Shown here: positions 52,776 to 60,899 of the stretch, one piece after another
Numbering within the stretch: the first letter of the stretch is position 1
How the letters are laid out: the number at the start of each line of letters is the position of its first letter
Source of the DNA: JAGXTF01 sp044224315
Lineage (GTDB): Bacteria; Bacteroidota; Bacteroidia; NS11-12g; UBA955
DNA: 64,000 nt
NCBI GenBank assembly: GCA_044224315.1
Contig: JBGAKR010000003.1
Span: 310,001 to 374,000, forward strand
Direction of reading: 5' to 3'
Notes under the pieces: model-generated
Databases searched by the model: none
Told to the model about the DNA's origin: nothing
The model's input: only the letters and a program-made list of their open reading frames with translations
Program-made: the position numbers and the translations under genes

Positions 52776-52802
52776 AAGGGCCTTTTGGGCCCTCTTTTTT
52801 TA
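52776..52802 (+). terminator. Terminator after the CTD-like gene
   Basis: AGGGCC at 52777-52782 pairs with GGCCCT at 52788-52793 around a TTTTG loop, followed by C and eight T. The T-run reaches the stop codon of the opposing oxidoreductase gene, which ends at 52800. Confidence 0.8.
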
Positions 52803-53807
52803 TAGTTTTTGCAGCGCGCCTTGTGCTTTTATGCTATTGTGGGCGGCCTCCAGCATGGTAACTACATTTAACCCGCTGTTATAATCACTAACAGGTGTTG
52901 TTCCGTTGCTTATGGCCGAAACAAAATCGTTGGCCACTCCCAATAAAGCTTCGGTTTGTTCAAGTTTTGGAATATGGATATCTCCAAAACGGTAATCTAC
53001 CAGCCATTTGTGCATTTCCTCAGGGGTAGAAATGGTAAACCCACTGTCGTATACTTTAATTTTTTCAGTAGGTTCAACATCATCGTAGATTACCATTTTT
53101 TTGCTTCCCCCGATCATGGTTTTGCGCACTTTCATAGGGCTTACCCAGCTGCTGGTAATATGAGCAATGGTACTATCATCGAAAAACAGGGTTATGTAGG
53201 CGATATTTTCAATAGGCCGATTGGTATGTGAAACTCCGGTGGCACTAATAGCATTGGGCTTTTTGCCATTGCTGATATAGTCAAAAATACTGAGATCATG
53301 CACAGCCAAATCCCAGATTACACTCCAGTTGGGATTAAACAAACCCAGGTTTATGCGGGTACTGTCGAAATACTGCAGATCACCGATTTCGCCACTATCA
53401 ATAAGGCTGCGGATTTTACGCACTGCTCCCGTGTAAAGGAAAGTATGGTCTACCATTATTACCAGATTGCGTGCACTGGCCAGTTCAATTAATTCAAGAA
53501 CCTCTGCACGACTGGTGGCTAGCGGTTTTTCTACCAGTACATGCTTACCGCTAAGCAGGGCTTTTTTTGCCAGCTCGTAATGGGTTACAATGGGAGTTGC
53601 CAAAACTACTGCATCTATATCAGCCCTTTGAATCACTTCATCTGCGTTATGAACAGTATCGACTGTTGGATACAAAGTTTTAATTTTAGCCAAGCGGTTT
53701 TCGTCTAAATCTGCAACACATTTTACGGTTGCGCCTTTTGCCTGATTAAAATTGCGAACCAAATTAGGTCCCCAATATCCCAGGCCAATAATACCAATAT
53801 TCACCAT
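52800..53807 (-). CDS. Gfo/Idh/MocA family oxidoreductase
   Basis: NAD(P)-dependent dehydrogenase acting on a sugar or sugar nucleotide. The 335 residues show the Rossmann start VNIGIIGLGYWGPNLVRNF, the ATPIVTHYELAKKALLSGKHVLVEKPLA block with the catalytic EKP Lys, and the C-terminal substrate domain with NLGLFNPNWSVIWDLAVHDLSIFDYI holding the conserved Asp and His. GxGYWGPNLxRN is frequent in UDP-sugar 3-dehydrogenases (WlbA/WbpB-like), so a role in nucleotide-sugar synthesis for surface polysaccharide is plausible. It stands alone; -7-like TATTTTCG is at 53815-53822. Confidence 0.88.
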   Translation of the reverse strand: MVNIGIIGLGYWGPNLVRNFNQAKGATVKCVADLDENRLAKIKTLYPTVDTVHNADEVIQRADIDAVVLATPIVTHYELAKKALLSGKHVLVEKPLATSRAEVLELIELASARNLVIMVDHTFLYTGAVRKIRSLIDSGEIGDLQYFDSTRINLGLFNPNWSVIWDLAVHDLSIFDYISNGKKPNAISATGVSHTNRPIENIAYITLFFDDSTIAHITSSWVSPMKVRKTMIGGSKKMVIYDDVEPTEKIKVYDSGFTISTPEEMHKWLVDYRFGDIHIPKLEQTEALLGVANDFVSAISNGTTPVSDYNSGLNVVTMLEAAHNSIKAQGALQKL

Positions 53808-53814
53808 TGAGATG

Positions 53815-53822
53815 CGAAAATA
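53815..53822 (-). promoter_or_regulatory. -7-like element directly before the Gfo/Idh/MocA gene
   Basis: TATTTTCG on the minus strand, one mismatch from TAnnTTTG, ends 7 nt before the ATG at 53807. Confidence 0.3.
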
Positions 53823-53898
53823 CGGAAATAAAAGAATCGGTAATTAGTTTTAGATTTTGAATTCCGGATTTCGGTTGTTGGAAATTACCTATGGCCAA

Positions 53899-54480
53899 TT
53901 ATACAATATCCTTTACAACCGTAGTATTGCTTAGTCGGTCGTGAATTCCTTTGGGTACAAAAATAAATGATACCCGATCCAACGGAATGAACCTGGCCAA
54001 GGTTCGGTTCATTATTTCTTTCTTCCCGGGTTGTTCACCTTTCAAGTTTACAACACTTGTTTTTGTTATGTATTTGCCAGGTGTTTTTTGAAATTTCAAT
54101 TCCAAATAATAATAATAGGTAAAGAAATTTAAAATTGTAAAAAACAATAGAAATTCTGGTTCATGATCGGGTATTAAAAAGTCGGCAATATAAGTTGATA
54201 TTGCAATCAGAATGAGTATAAGAATGGCATCCAAAATAAAATTCACGAACCGAATATGAGAACCTACAAATCTGCTTTCAAAGTTCATTTTTTGGGCCTG
54301 GATGATTCTGAAATCTGAGCTTAATTTTTCAATCAGCTCTGGATTCAATTTTCTGCTTTCAATTTCGGCTTCCGCTGTTGAAATTGCCTTGGTTTGATAC
54401 TGATCTCTTTCAATGGTAACAATCTTTACAAGTTCAGCATCGGATTTATTTTGCATCAGATTCTTAAAATCAATATTCAT
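53899..54480 (-). CDS. RDD-family membrane protein
   Basis: A 193-residue protein. The N-terminal 75 residues are charged and helical (DAELVKIVTIERDQYQTKA), a segment often found in Bacteroidota RDD proteins. The RDD domain follows: RFVNFILDAILILILIAIS with the Arg and Asp that name the family, a second hydrophobic segment, and the TPGKYITKTSVVN stretch, then the third helix-like region with RTLARFIPLDRVSF. Function unknown; RDD proteins have been linked to ion transport. Exact -7 TATATTTG at 54505-54512. Confidence 0.82.
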   Translation of the reverse strand: MNIDFKNLMQNKSDAELVKIVTIERDQYQTKAISTAEAEIESRKLNPELIEKLSSDFRIIQAQKMNFESRFVGSHIRFVNFILDAILILILIAISTYIADFLIPDHEPEFLLFFTILNFFTYYYYLELKFQKTPGKYITKTSVVNLKGEQPGKKEIMNRTLARFIPLDRVSFIFVPKGIHDRLSNTTVVKDIV

Positions 54481-54504
54481 TTTGATAACAATTTATTATT
54501 AATT

Positions 54505-54512
54505 CAAATATA
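54505..54512 (-). promoter_or_regulatory. -7 element upstream of the RDD gene
   Basis: TATATTTG on the minus strand matches TAnnTTTG exactly and lies 24 nt before the ATG at 54480. Confidence 0.4.
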
Positions 54513-54628
54513 CGAATCCTTTCATAACTTGTTGTTCATAATTTGAGATACGAAACGGTCTTTTCTATGGTTAAATGGTTAAAACTGTCCCATTTCTGCC
54601 CGCTTTTCATTATTATTGCCATTGATTT

Positions 54629-57478
54629 ATGGCCAAAAAACCGCATTTACACAACGTAGCCGCTTCTGCATTCCAGCCCCGCATCGCAGTGGGATTTCTG
54701 TCGCACAGCAACCAGGAGCATTTTGACGAATTGCGTAAAATTCAAAACATCAAATATATCTCAGCCACTGTGGGTGAGGGTGTAATCCAGGATTTAAGCA
54801 ATCAGGATGCCGATATATACATTTTATCGGCCCAACCCGCCCATTTCCGCAATCATTATTTGTATGATATGCTCGGAAAAGTAAGTGCTACATTCAATAC
54901 CAACCATTATTACACAGTGGTAACCGGGCCGAATAAAGGTCGTGTAACGGAGTTTTTAGGTGGTATAGGCACGGCAGAATTCAACAACAATTTTATTGCT
55001 TTTGGTAAGGAGGCTTTTCAAAAACTAGCTTTACAAGGTATTACGCCCATCGATGCTTATGAATTGTCGTATCTGGCCGAAAAAACCTGCTGCCAACATA
55101 CCATTATTGAAGCCGATAAAAAAGAGCAGGCCAAGGTTGCGCCAATAGCCGCGCTGAAAAAGAAATTGCGCACCTCAGTAAAATTCTACACCGGCGGTGG
55201 CAAACAGGCCGTGCATAAATACATATTCTTAGGTGTTTCTATTATTGCGCTGATTGCCGGTGCAGTGCTCAGCCGCAATGCAGGTATATCGGGTGACGAA
55301 TTTACCCAATACGAATATTCAAAGCTTACAGCCAATTATTACGAGGACATGCTGGGCATGAAAATCTCGGTGGATACTTTGGGATTAAAAGGGCAGAAAA
55401 TGACTACCCTGGCATCCAAAGCAGCATCGGGCCAAAACCTGGCAAACCTTGCCACACAAGTAGACCCCGAACGCCTCATGCATCTATACGGCGCCAGTTT
55501 TGATACTATAACCACCTTAATGATACGGTGGTTTGGCATTTCTGAGGTTATGGATTTCAGGCATTTAATTAATTCATTTTTTGGATTTTTATGCGTGTTT
55601 TTCGGGGCACTTGTAGTACGCAGAGTTACAGGTGGTAGTTGGAAATACGCTTGGATTACGGCCATCATGCTGTTTTTTACCCCGCGTTTGTTGGGCGAAA
55701 GCTATAACAATCCCAAGGATATTCCTTTTGCTGCCGGTTTTGTAATTTCTATTTATTACACGCTCAAAGCATTTTCCAGCTTAGGTGTAATTCGCCTGTC
55801 ATCCATGATAGGATTGGTAATTGGTACAGCATTGGGTATCAGCATCCGTATTGGAGGTTTGCTTTCCATTGCCATTTTTATGATGTATGCCGGATTGCAA
55901 TACATAGCATCATTGGGTGGTTTAAAAAAATTTTTAAGTTTCAGATGGACCGGATTTGTGCGATTTATCTTAAGGCTATTTGTGCTTGGATTGGCCAGTT
56001 ATCTTGTGGGTATAGCTTTGTGGCCATACGGTTTAGACGATCCATTTAGTAACCCTATTACTGCATTTAAAGGATTCAGCAATTACGGTGGCAGCATCCG
56101 TCAATTGTTTGAAGGAAAATTGTTTGATAGTGATTTATTGCCGCGCTACTATTTATTCAAATACGTAATCATCACAACGCCCATTGCGGCTTTGCTGGGC
56201 ATGCTATTGTTGCTTGTATTTCCGGCATGGAAAAAAACCCGATTCGACAACGGTATATTTTTGGTATTGTTTGCCGCAGTTTTTCCAGTGCTTTATATTT
56301 TTATCCAAAAAGCCCAGGTTTATGGCGGTTTGCGTCATATTTTATTCACCATTCCATTCTTTGTAATGAGTGGTATTTTGGGGTATTACATAATAGAAAA
56401 ATGGTTGGCCGATAAAAGCTGGGCAAAATTTGCATTACCAGGTGTGGCGCTGGGATTAACCCTATTACCTGCCAGTTTTATTGCTAAAAATCATCCCTTA
56501 GAATATATTTATTTCAATGAAACTGTAGGAGGCACTGCAGGTGCTTACGGCAATTATGAAATGGATTATTACCTTGCCGGATTGCGTCCGTCTACCGAAT
56601 GGTTTTTGAACAATGTTGCGCGTAAAAATCCAAATAAACAGTATCAGATTTTGACTTATGGAATGGACCAGGTAAAGTACTATTGTCGCAACGATAAAAA
56701 TGTAAAAGTTGGTTTTACCCGATATGATGATCGCAGTGAAAAGAATTGGGATTATACCATTTTTTATAATGCATATTTAGATAAAGCACGTTTAACAGGA
56801 GGCAATTATCCCCCCAAAGGAACTGTATTTTCACCCATGGTGGCGGGTAAACCCATGGGGTTGGTTATAGAAAGAGTGAGCCATGCCGATTATGAAGGAT
56901 TTATGGCAGACCGTGCAAAAAATTACCGATTGGCCCAACAAAAATATATGGAGTACTTAAAATTCGATCCGCAAAGCAATGAAATATATTTGTATTTGAG
57001 CAGTGCATACGCTAATTTGGGCAATTTGGATTCTGCGATTTGGGCTGCAAAAAAATCGATTGAAATTTACCCTGAATTTACAAAATCACTCTTTGCATTA
57101 AATCAATATTATGTTGGTAAAAATGATTTTGCGAATGCCGCAAAAGTTATGGACCAATATTTAGAGGCCAGACCCAAAGATGCAGATGCATGGCTAATGA
57201 AAGGCCAGGCTTTGGGGCAAAAAGGCGATTTAGATGCCGCATTAAATTGTGCAAAAACCGGAATTGAAATAAATCCTCAAGATAACCGTTTTTATGAATT
57301 GGGAGCTGCCATTTACCAGGCTAAAAAAGACCAATTGAATCTGAATTTGTATGTTGAAGCCATTGGGGCATTCAACGGTAAAACGGCTGAAGAAAAGCAA
57401 AAAGGCGCTGAAGCAATAAAAACCATTTATCTTGAAATAACGGGTAAAGAGCTGGATCTGGGTGGCGAAAACCAGTAG
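54629..57478 (+). CDS. Three-part membrane protein: unknown N-terminal domain, GT-C glycosyltransferase-like core, TPR tail
   Basis: A 949-residue protein. Residues 1-190 are soluble and match no domain I recognise (RIAVGFLSHSNQEHFDEL, QDADIYILSAQ, a GGIGTAEFNNN loop). Residues 200-620 hold about ten membrane helices with the GT-C signature acid pair Asp223-Glu224 in ISGDEFTQYEYSK, the site that binds lipid-phosphate sugars in ArnT/PMT-type enzymes. A soluble part follows and from about residue 755 tetratricopeptide repeats (LAQQKYMEYLKFDPQSNE, AIWAAKKSIEIYPE, AKVMDQYLEARPKDADAW). A role in glycan transfer to proteins or envelope polymers is inferred from the acid pair and topology. Confidence 0.78.
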   Translation: MAKKPHLHNVAASAFQPRIAVGFLSHSNQEHFDELRKIQNIKYISATVGEGVIQDLSNQDADIYILSAQPAHFRNHYLYDMLGKVSATFNTNHYYTVVTGPNKGRVTEFLGGIGTAEFNNNFIAFGKEAFQKLALQGITPIDAYELSYLAEKTCCQHTIIEADKKEQAKVAPIAALKKKLRTSVKFYTGGGKQAVHKYIFLGVSIIALIAGAVLSRNAGISGDEFTQYEYSKLTANYYEDMLGMKISVDTLGLKGQKMTTLASKAASGQNLANLATQVDPERLMHLYGASFDTITTLMIRWFGISEVMDFRHLINSFFGFLCVFFGALVVRRVTGGSWKYAWITAIMLFFTPRLLGESYNNPKDIPFAAGFVISIYYTLKAFSSLGVIRLSSMIGLVIGTALGISIRIGGLLSIAIFMMYAGLQYIASLGGLKKFLSFRWTGFVRFILRLFVLGLASYLVGIALWPYGLDDPFSNPITAFKGFSNYGGSIRQLFEGKLFDSDLLPRYYLFKYVIITTPIAALLGMLLLLVFPAWKKTRFDNGIFLVLFAAVFPVLYIFIQKAQVYGGLRHILFTIPFFVMSGILGYYIIEKWLADKSWAKFALPGVALGLTLLPASFIAKNHPLEYIYFNETVGGTAGAYGNYEMDYYLAGLRPSTEWFLNNVARKNPNKQYQILTYGMDQVKYYCRNDKNVKVGFTRYDDRSEKNWDYTIFYNAYLDKARLTGGNYPPKGTVFSPMVAGKPMGLVIERVSHADYEGFMADRAKNYRLAQQKYMEYLKFDPQSNEIYLYLSSAYANLGNLDSAIWAAKKSIEIYPEFTKSLFALNQYYVGKNDFANAAKVMDQYLEARPKDADAWLMKGQALGQKGDLDAALNCAKTGIEINPQDNRFYELGAAIYQAKKDQLNLNLYVEAIGAFNGKTAEEKQKGAEAIKTIYLEITGKELDLGGENQ

Positions 57479-57948
57479 TTAATGATTATTAATGGTTAAG
57501 GTTTAATGATTAGTGGCTTGGTTTCCCTCTGTCGTCTCCTCTTGCACCACACTTTGACAAAGGAGGGATCCTGCTCCTTGTTTAAGGTTTAATGATTAAG
57601 GTTTAGTGATTAGTGGCTTGGTTGCCCTCTGTCGCCTCGTCTTCCGCCACATTGTGACAAAGTAGGGACTCTGCTCTCTGCTCCCTTTTTAAGGTTTAAT
57701 GATTAAGGTTTAGTGATTAGTGGCTTGGTTGCCCTATGTCGCCTCGTCTTCCGCCACATTGAGACAAAGGAGGGACTCTGCTCCCTGCTCCCTGCCCTCT
57801 GTTTAGTTGCCCAACTGATTTCGGACAGGAAAAACCATTCATAATTGATTAATGGCTAAGCACAATCTGCCCTTTTTTAAATTAAAGAAAGCTCTTTGTA
57901 AAGTCTGTTTGCATTTGCACTTAACACTTTGCGCCTTGCACTTTGCAC
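57479..57948. other. 470-bp non-coding region holding a tandem repeat tract
   Basis: No coding frame. The first two thirds are the repeat tract listed separately. The rest (57800-57948) contains a short run of CACTT-type repeats (TTTGCACTTAACACTTTGCGCCTTGCACTTTGCACTT) directly before the stop of the metallo-hydrolase gene. No terminator hairpin of the usual type is seen for either neighbour. Confidence 0.6.
57494..57800. repeat. Three tandem copies of an about 100-bp repeat
   Basis: The string TAGTGGCTTGGTT recurs at 57511, 57611 and 57718, giving periods of 100 and 107 nt. Each copy has the order TTAAGGTTTARTGATTAGTGGCTTGG, CCCTCTGTCG, a Pyr-rich block, CCACAYT, GACAAAG-AGGGA and CTGCTCC. 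CCCTC..TGTC and GACA..GAGGG within each copy are complementary, so each unit may fold into an imperfect hairpin. Copies 2 and 3 are nearly identical; copy 1 is more diverged. There is no reading frame across the tract. Confidence 0.85.
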
Positions 57949-58782
57949 TTAAATCCGGCTTTCCTGCCCTACCTGGTATTGTCCTTTTTCATTAACCGCT
58001 ATTGTGCAGCATTCAACGGCGTTGTCGTGCTCAAAATAAATAAGCCAGTTTTCAGCTACAGCTTTTTTGTACAAGGCTTCTTTTTCCTGCATGGTTTTCA
58101 GGGGTTCAATGTCGTATCCCATTACATAATTAAGCGGTACATGCTTGCTGCTGGGGATTAAATCGGCAGCGTAATAAAGGGTGCGGCCATTGTAATTTAT
58201 TTCGGGCGTTATCATCGAAACTGTATGCCCACCCACTGCGCGGCAAATAAAATTTTCGGTAAGTTTTTCATCGGGTTTAACGAAATTAAGCACCCCAGCT
58301 TCCTTTAGGGGAACAAAATTCTCAAGTAAAAAACTGGGTTTTTCGCGCGGGTTGGGATTGTTGGCATGGTTCCAATGTGCTTCCGAAATATGGTAGGTAG
58401 CATTGGGAAATGTAGGCTCATAGCCGGTTTTTCCTTCATTCCATTTTACAGCACCCCCGCAATGGTCGAAATGCAAATGGGTAAGCAATACATCGGTAAT
58501 ATCTCCAAAATCAAACCCTGCCTGATTTAATGAATGTTGCAAAGAATCATTCCCATTTAAATAATAATAACCAAAAAATTTATCGCTTTGTTTATTTCCA
58601 ATTCCAGTATCAATTAATATTTTTCGGCTGCCATCCTCTACCAGTAAACAACGCATGGCCCAATTGCACATATTGTTTTCATCGGCCGGGTTTAATCGAT
58701 TCCAGATAGACTTTGGCACAATGCCAAACATGGCTCCACCATCTAGTTTAAAAAATCCGGTTTGTATGGTGTGCAGTTTCAT
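57949..58782 (-). CDS. Metallo-beta-lactamase-fold hydrolase
   Basis: A 277-residue cytoplasmic hydrolase with no signal peptide. The zinc-binding motif is THLHFDHCGG (His102, His104, Asp106, His107), preceded by LIDTGIGNK and followed by further ligands in AVGGHTVSM and YYAADLIPSS. Size and motifs match the group containing N-acyl-homoserine lactonases and other lactonases, but this fold covers many substrates, so lactone hydrolysis is only one possibility. It stands 34 nt downstream of the map stop on the same strand and may be co-transcribed with it. The tandem repeat tract lies just past its 3' end. Confidence 0.88.
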   Translation of the reverse strand: MKLHTIQTGFFKLDGGAMFGIVPKSIWNRLNPADENNMCNWAMRCLLVEDGSRKILIDTGIGNKQSDKFFGYYYLNGNDSLQHSLNQAGFDFGDITDVLLTHLHFDHCGGAVKWNEGKTGYEPTFPNATYHISEAHWNHANNPNPREKPSFLLENFVPLKEAGVLNFVKPDEKLTENFICRAVGGHTVSMITPEINYNGRTLYYAADLIPSSKHVPLNYVMGYDIEPLKTMQEKEALYKKAVAENWLIYFEHDNAVECCTIAVNEKGQYQVGQESRI

Positions 58783-58815
58783 AAAATTTTTGCTTTTCTT
58801 TAGATTGTTCCTTAG

Positions 58816-59580
58816 TTAAAAATCACCGTAAACATCGGTCAGGGCTTCATAGCCTGTTTCGGTAATTAACATAGTGTGCTCATATTGTGCACTTAATTTA
58901 CCATCTATGGTGCGTGCGGTCCAATTGTCTTTTTTATCTACTTTGGCTCTGGCTTTCCCGGCGTTTATCATTGGTTCAATGGTAAAAGTCATACCGGGTT
59001 TTAAAATCGGTCCTGTATTTCTATCCGCAATATGCGGCACTTCGGGATCTTCGTGAAATTTCACCCCTACTCCGTGTCCGCAAAATTCGTACACCACGCT
59101 GTAGCCGTGCTGATGGGCATGCGCGGCAATCTGGTATCCAATGTTGCCCAAGTGATTGCCCGGAAAACATTGTTCCATCCCTTTATGCAGGCATTCTTTG
59201 GTTACATCGCACAATTTTTGCGCATAATCACTTACCTGGCCCACATTGTACATACGGCATGTATCGCCAAAGTAACCATCTAAGATGGTGGTAACATCGA
59301 TATTTACTATATCGCCATACTGCAGTTCATAATCGTTGGGAACCCCGTGGCAGATTACATCATTGGGTGAAATACAGGTGGCATGCTTATAGCCTTTATA
59401 ACCCTTGGTTGCGGGAATAGCACCATGACTTCGCACATATTCCTCGGCAATTCTATCCAGCTCTATGGTTTTAATCCCGGGTTTTACAAATTGCTCCAAA
59501 TGTTTCAAGGTTTGTGCGGCCAACCTTGAACTTTTACGAATCCCTTCAATTTGTTCGGGGGTTTTAATCAGAATATTCAC
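58816..59580 (-). CDS. map: Methionine aminopeptidase type I
   Basis: Removes the initiator methionine from new proteins. From the GTG at 59580 the protein has 254 residues with all five metal ligands: Asp95 and Asp106 (NIDVTTILDGYFGDTCRMY), His169 (EFCGHGVGVKFHEDP), Glu202 (FTIEPM) and Glu234 (QYEHTM). An in-frame ATG at 59598 would add MLYLCR, but that codon lies upstream of and overlaps a perfect -7 element (TACCTTTG, 59585-59592), so the GTG is the likely start. No ribosomal protein genes accompany it, unlike in the spc operon arrangement. Confidence 0.95.
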   Translation of the reverse strand: MNILIKTPEQIEGIRKSSRLAAQTLKHLEQFVKPGIKTIELDRIAEEYVRSHGAIPATKGYKGYKHATCISPNDVICHGVPNDYELQYGDIVNIDVTTILDGYFGDTCRMYNVGQVSDYAQKLCDVTKECLHKGMEQCFPGNHLGNIGYQIAAHAHQHGYSVVYEFCGHGVGVKFHEDPEVPHIADRNTGPILKPGMTFTIEPMINAGKARAKVDKKDNWTARTIDGKLSAQYEHTMLITETGYEALTDVYGDF

Positions 59581-59584
59581 CCTG

Positions 59585-59592
59585 CAAAGGTA
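59585..59592 (-). promoter_or_regulatory. -7 element directly before map
   Basis: TACCTTTG on the minus strand matches TAnnTTTG exactly, followed by CAGG and the GTG at 59580; a TTTT at 59613-59616 is 20 nt upstream in the -33 position. It overlaps the alternative ATG start. Confidence 0.5.
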
Positions 59593-59647
59593 CAACATTC
59601 CTTATTGGATGTAAAATTACCCTTGTTGCATGGCCATTCCGGAAGAT

Positions 59648-59848
59648 TTAACTGCGCTGTAATACCAAATCCTGCACCAGATATACTGGGTATTCATCGG
59701 CATCGAGTAATTCTTCATCAAAAATATCCTGGTCATCCTCATTTTCTCCGGGTACCAGATAATATTTACAAACCGGGCAATGAAAAGTTCCATGAACGAA
59801 AGGCATGCGGCCAAAAAATCCGCAATAGTTGCAATGTTTTGTTTCCAT
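59648..59848 (-). CDS. Small zinc-ribbon protein
   Basis: A 66-residue protein with two Cys pairs, CNYCG and CPVCKYYL, 18 residues apart, which form a typical zinc ribbon. The C-terminal half is strongly acidic (GENEDDQDIFDEELLDADEYP). There is no known function. A competing frame at 59617-59886 on the same strand has no such signature. A perfect -7 TAATTTTG at 59853-59860 ends 4 nt before this ATG, which supports it as a real gene. It is 68 nt upstream of map on the same strand. Confidence 0.72.
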   Translation of the reverse strand: METKHCNYCGFFGRMPFVHGTFHCPVCKYYLVPGENEDDQDIFDEELLDADEYPVYLVQDLVLQRS

Positions 59849-59852
59849 ACAT

Positions 59853-59860
59853 CAAAATTA
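59853..59860 (-). promoter_or_regulatory. -7 element directly before the zinc-ribbon gene
   Basis: TAATTTTG on the minus strand matches TAnnTTTG exactly, followed by ATGT and the ATG at 59848. No -33 match at the expected distance. Confidence 0.45.
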
Positions 59861-59962
59861 GATATACCCAAAAGCCGCATTGCCACATTATGTTCACAAC
59901 ATGGTAATATAATATTGCCTTAATTATTTAAATAGTTTTACGTAATGTTTAATTACCCGATT

Positions 59963-60745
59963 TTAAATCAGTTTTTCAAAATAATGTGCAGCTTCATTGA
60001 GCCGTGATCCATACCAGCTAAACATTTCGCCATCTACCAGTTTTATAATTGCAGAAGGAAGCAGGTTTTGCAATTCTGACACATGGTTTTCGGTAAATGG
60101 GAATGGCTCCGAACTGAGGAAAACATAATCGGGTTTATAATCTTCCATATCCTTAATAAAAAGATTTGGATAACGGCTATCCGGCTCTTGAATTACATTT
60201 TCAAATCCGGCATATTCGAGCATTTCATTAATAAAAGTGTCTCGTCCGGCAGCCATCCATGGTTTTTGCCAGATCATGTACAAAGCCCTTTTCTTCTTTT
60301 TGGGCTGATAGGATTTAAGTGTTAAAAACCGGTTTGCAATTTCGGAAGTAAGCGCCTGGGTTTCGATATTTTTTTGAAATATATCACCCAGGTTATTCAT
60401 CATTTCGAGTGCCGAATCCAGGCTTTTTATATCACTGATCCAAACGGGGTAATCCTTTTCCAGCTCTTCAATCTGTGCCTGCTCGTTTTCTTCCTTATTG
60501 GCGATAATAATATCGGGTTTAAGGGCTTTAATGCGGCTGATATTTAATTTTTTTGTACCTCCGATTTTGGTGGCTTTTTTAAATTTATCTGCCGGGTGAA
60601 CACAAAAAATAGTTTGTCCAACAATAGAATCGCCCAACCCGATTTCATACAAAAACTCGGTTTGGGATGGAACAACTGAAACGATGCGTTTGGGCATATC
60701 GATAAGCTGAATGCGCCTGCCTAATTGGTCTGTAACGATGAACAT
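59963..60745 (-). CDS. Periplasmic-binding-protein-like protein (BtuF type) without signal peptide
   Basis: A 260-residue protein of the helical-backbone metal/cobalamin receptor fold: RIVSVVPSQTEFLYEIGLGDSIVG, KPDIIIANKEENEQAQIEEL, a long central helix, and MIWQKPWMAAGRDTFINEML, NLLPSAIIKLVDGEMFSWYG. From the ATG at 60745 it begins MFIVTDQLGRRIQLID, which is the normal family start after removal of a signal peptide. No export signal and no adjacent ABC permease or ATPase is present. The TTG-started extension at 60802 does not add a signal peptide either. It is probably cytoplasmic or binds its ligand in an unusual place; the ligand is unknown. Confidence 0.78.
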   Translation of the reverse strand: MFIVTDQLGRRIQLIDMPKRIVSVVPSQTEFLYEIGLGDSIVGQTIFCVHPADKFKKATKIGGTKKLNISRIKALKPDIIIANKEENEQAQIEELEKDYPVWISDIKSLDSALEMMNNLGDIFQKNIETQALTSEIANRFLTLKSYQPKKKKRALYMIWQKPWMAAGRDTFINEMLEYAGFENVIQEPDSRYPNLFIKDMEDYKPDYVFLSSEPFPFTENHVSELQNLLPSAIIKLVDGEMFSWYGSRLNEAAHYFEKLI

Positions 60746-60899
60746 TTGTTTTGAAAAGTACCAATAATGGCAATTTATACGAATATACGCAATTTTGTTC
60801 AATAACGCATGAATATCGGCTTGTTTACTTTAATATTTACAGCCTTTACACAGCAATAATTATTCAATATTAATGAAATAATTAATTATAAAACTTTAC

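Noticed and set aside
57494..57800. CRISPR array
   Set aside because: Units are 100-107 bp and nearly identical along their whole length, without a short repeat and variable spacer layout; no cas genes are present.
59617..59886. 89-codon frame on the same strand as the zinc-ribbon gene
   Set aside because: The overlapping 66-codon frame has two CxxC pairs and an exact -7 element; this one has neither.
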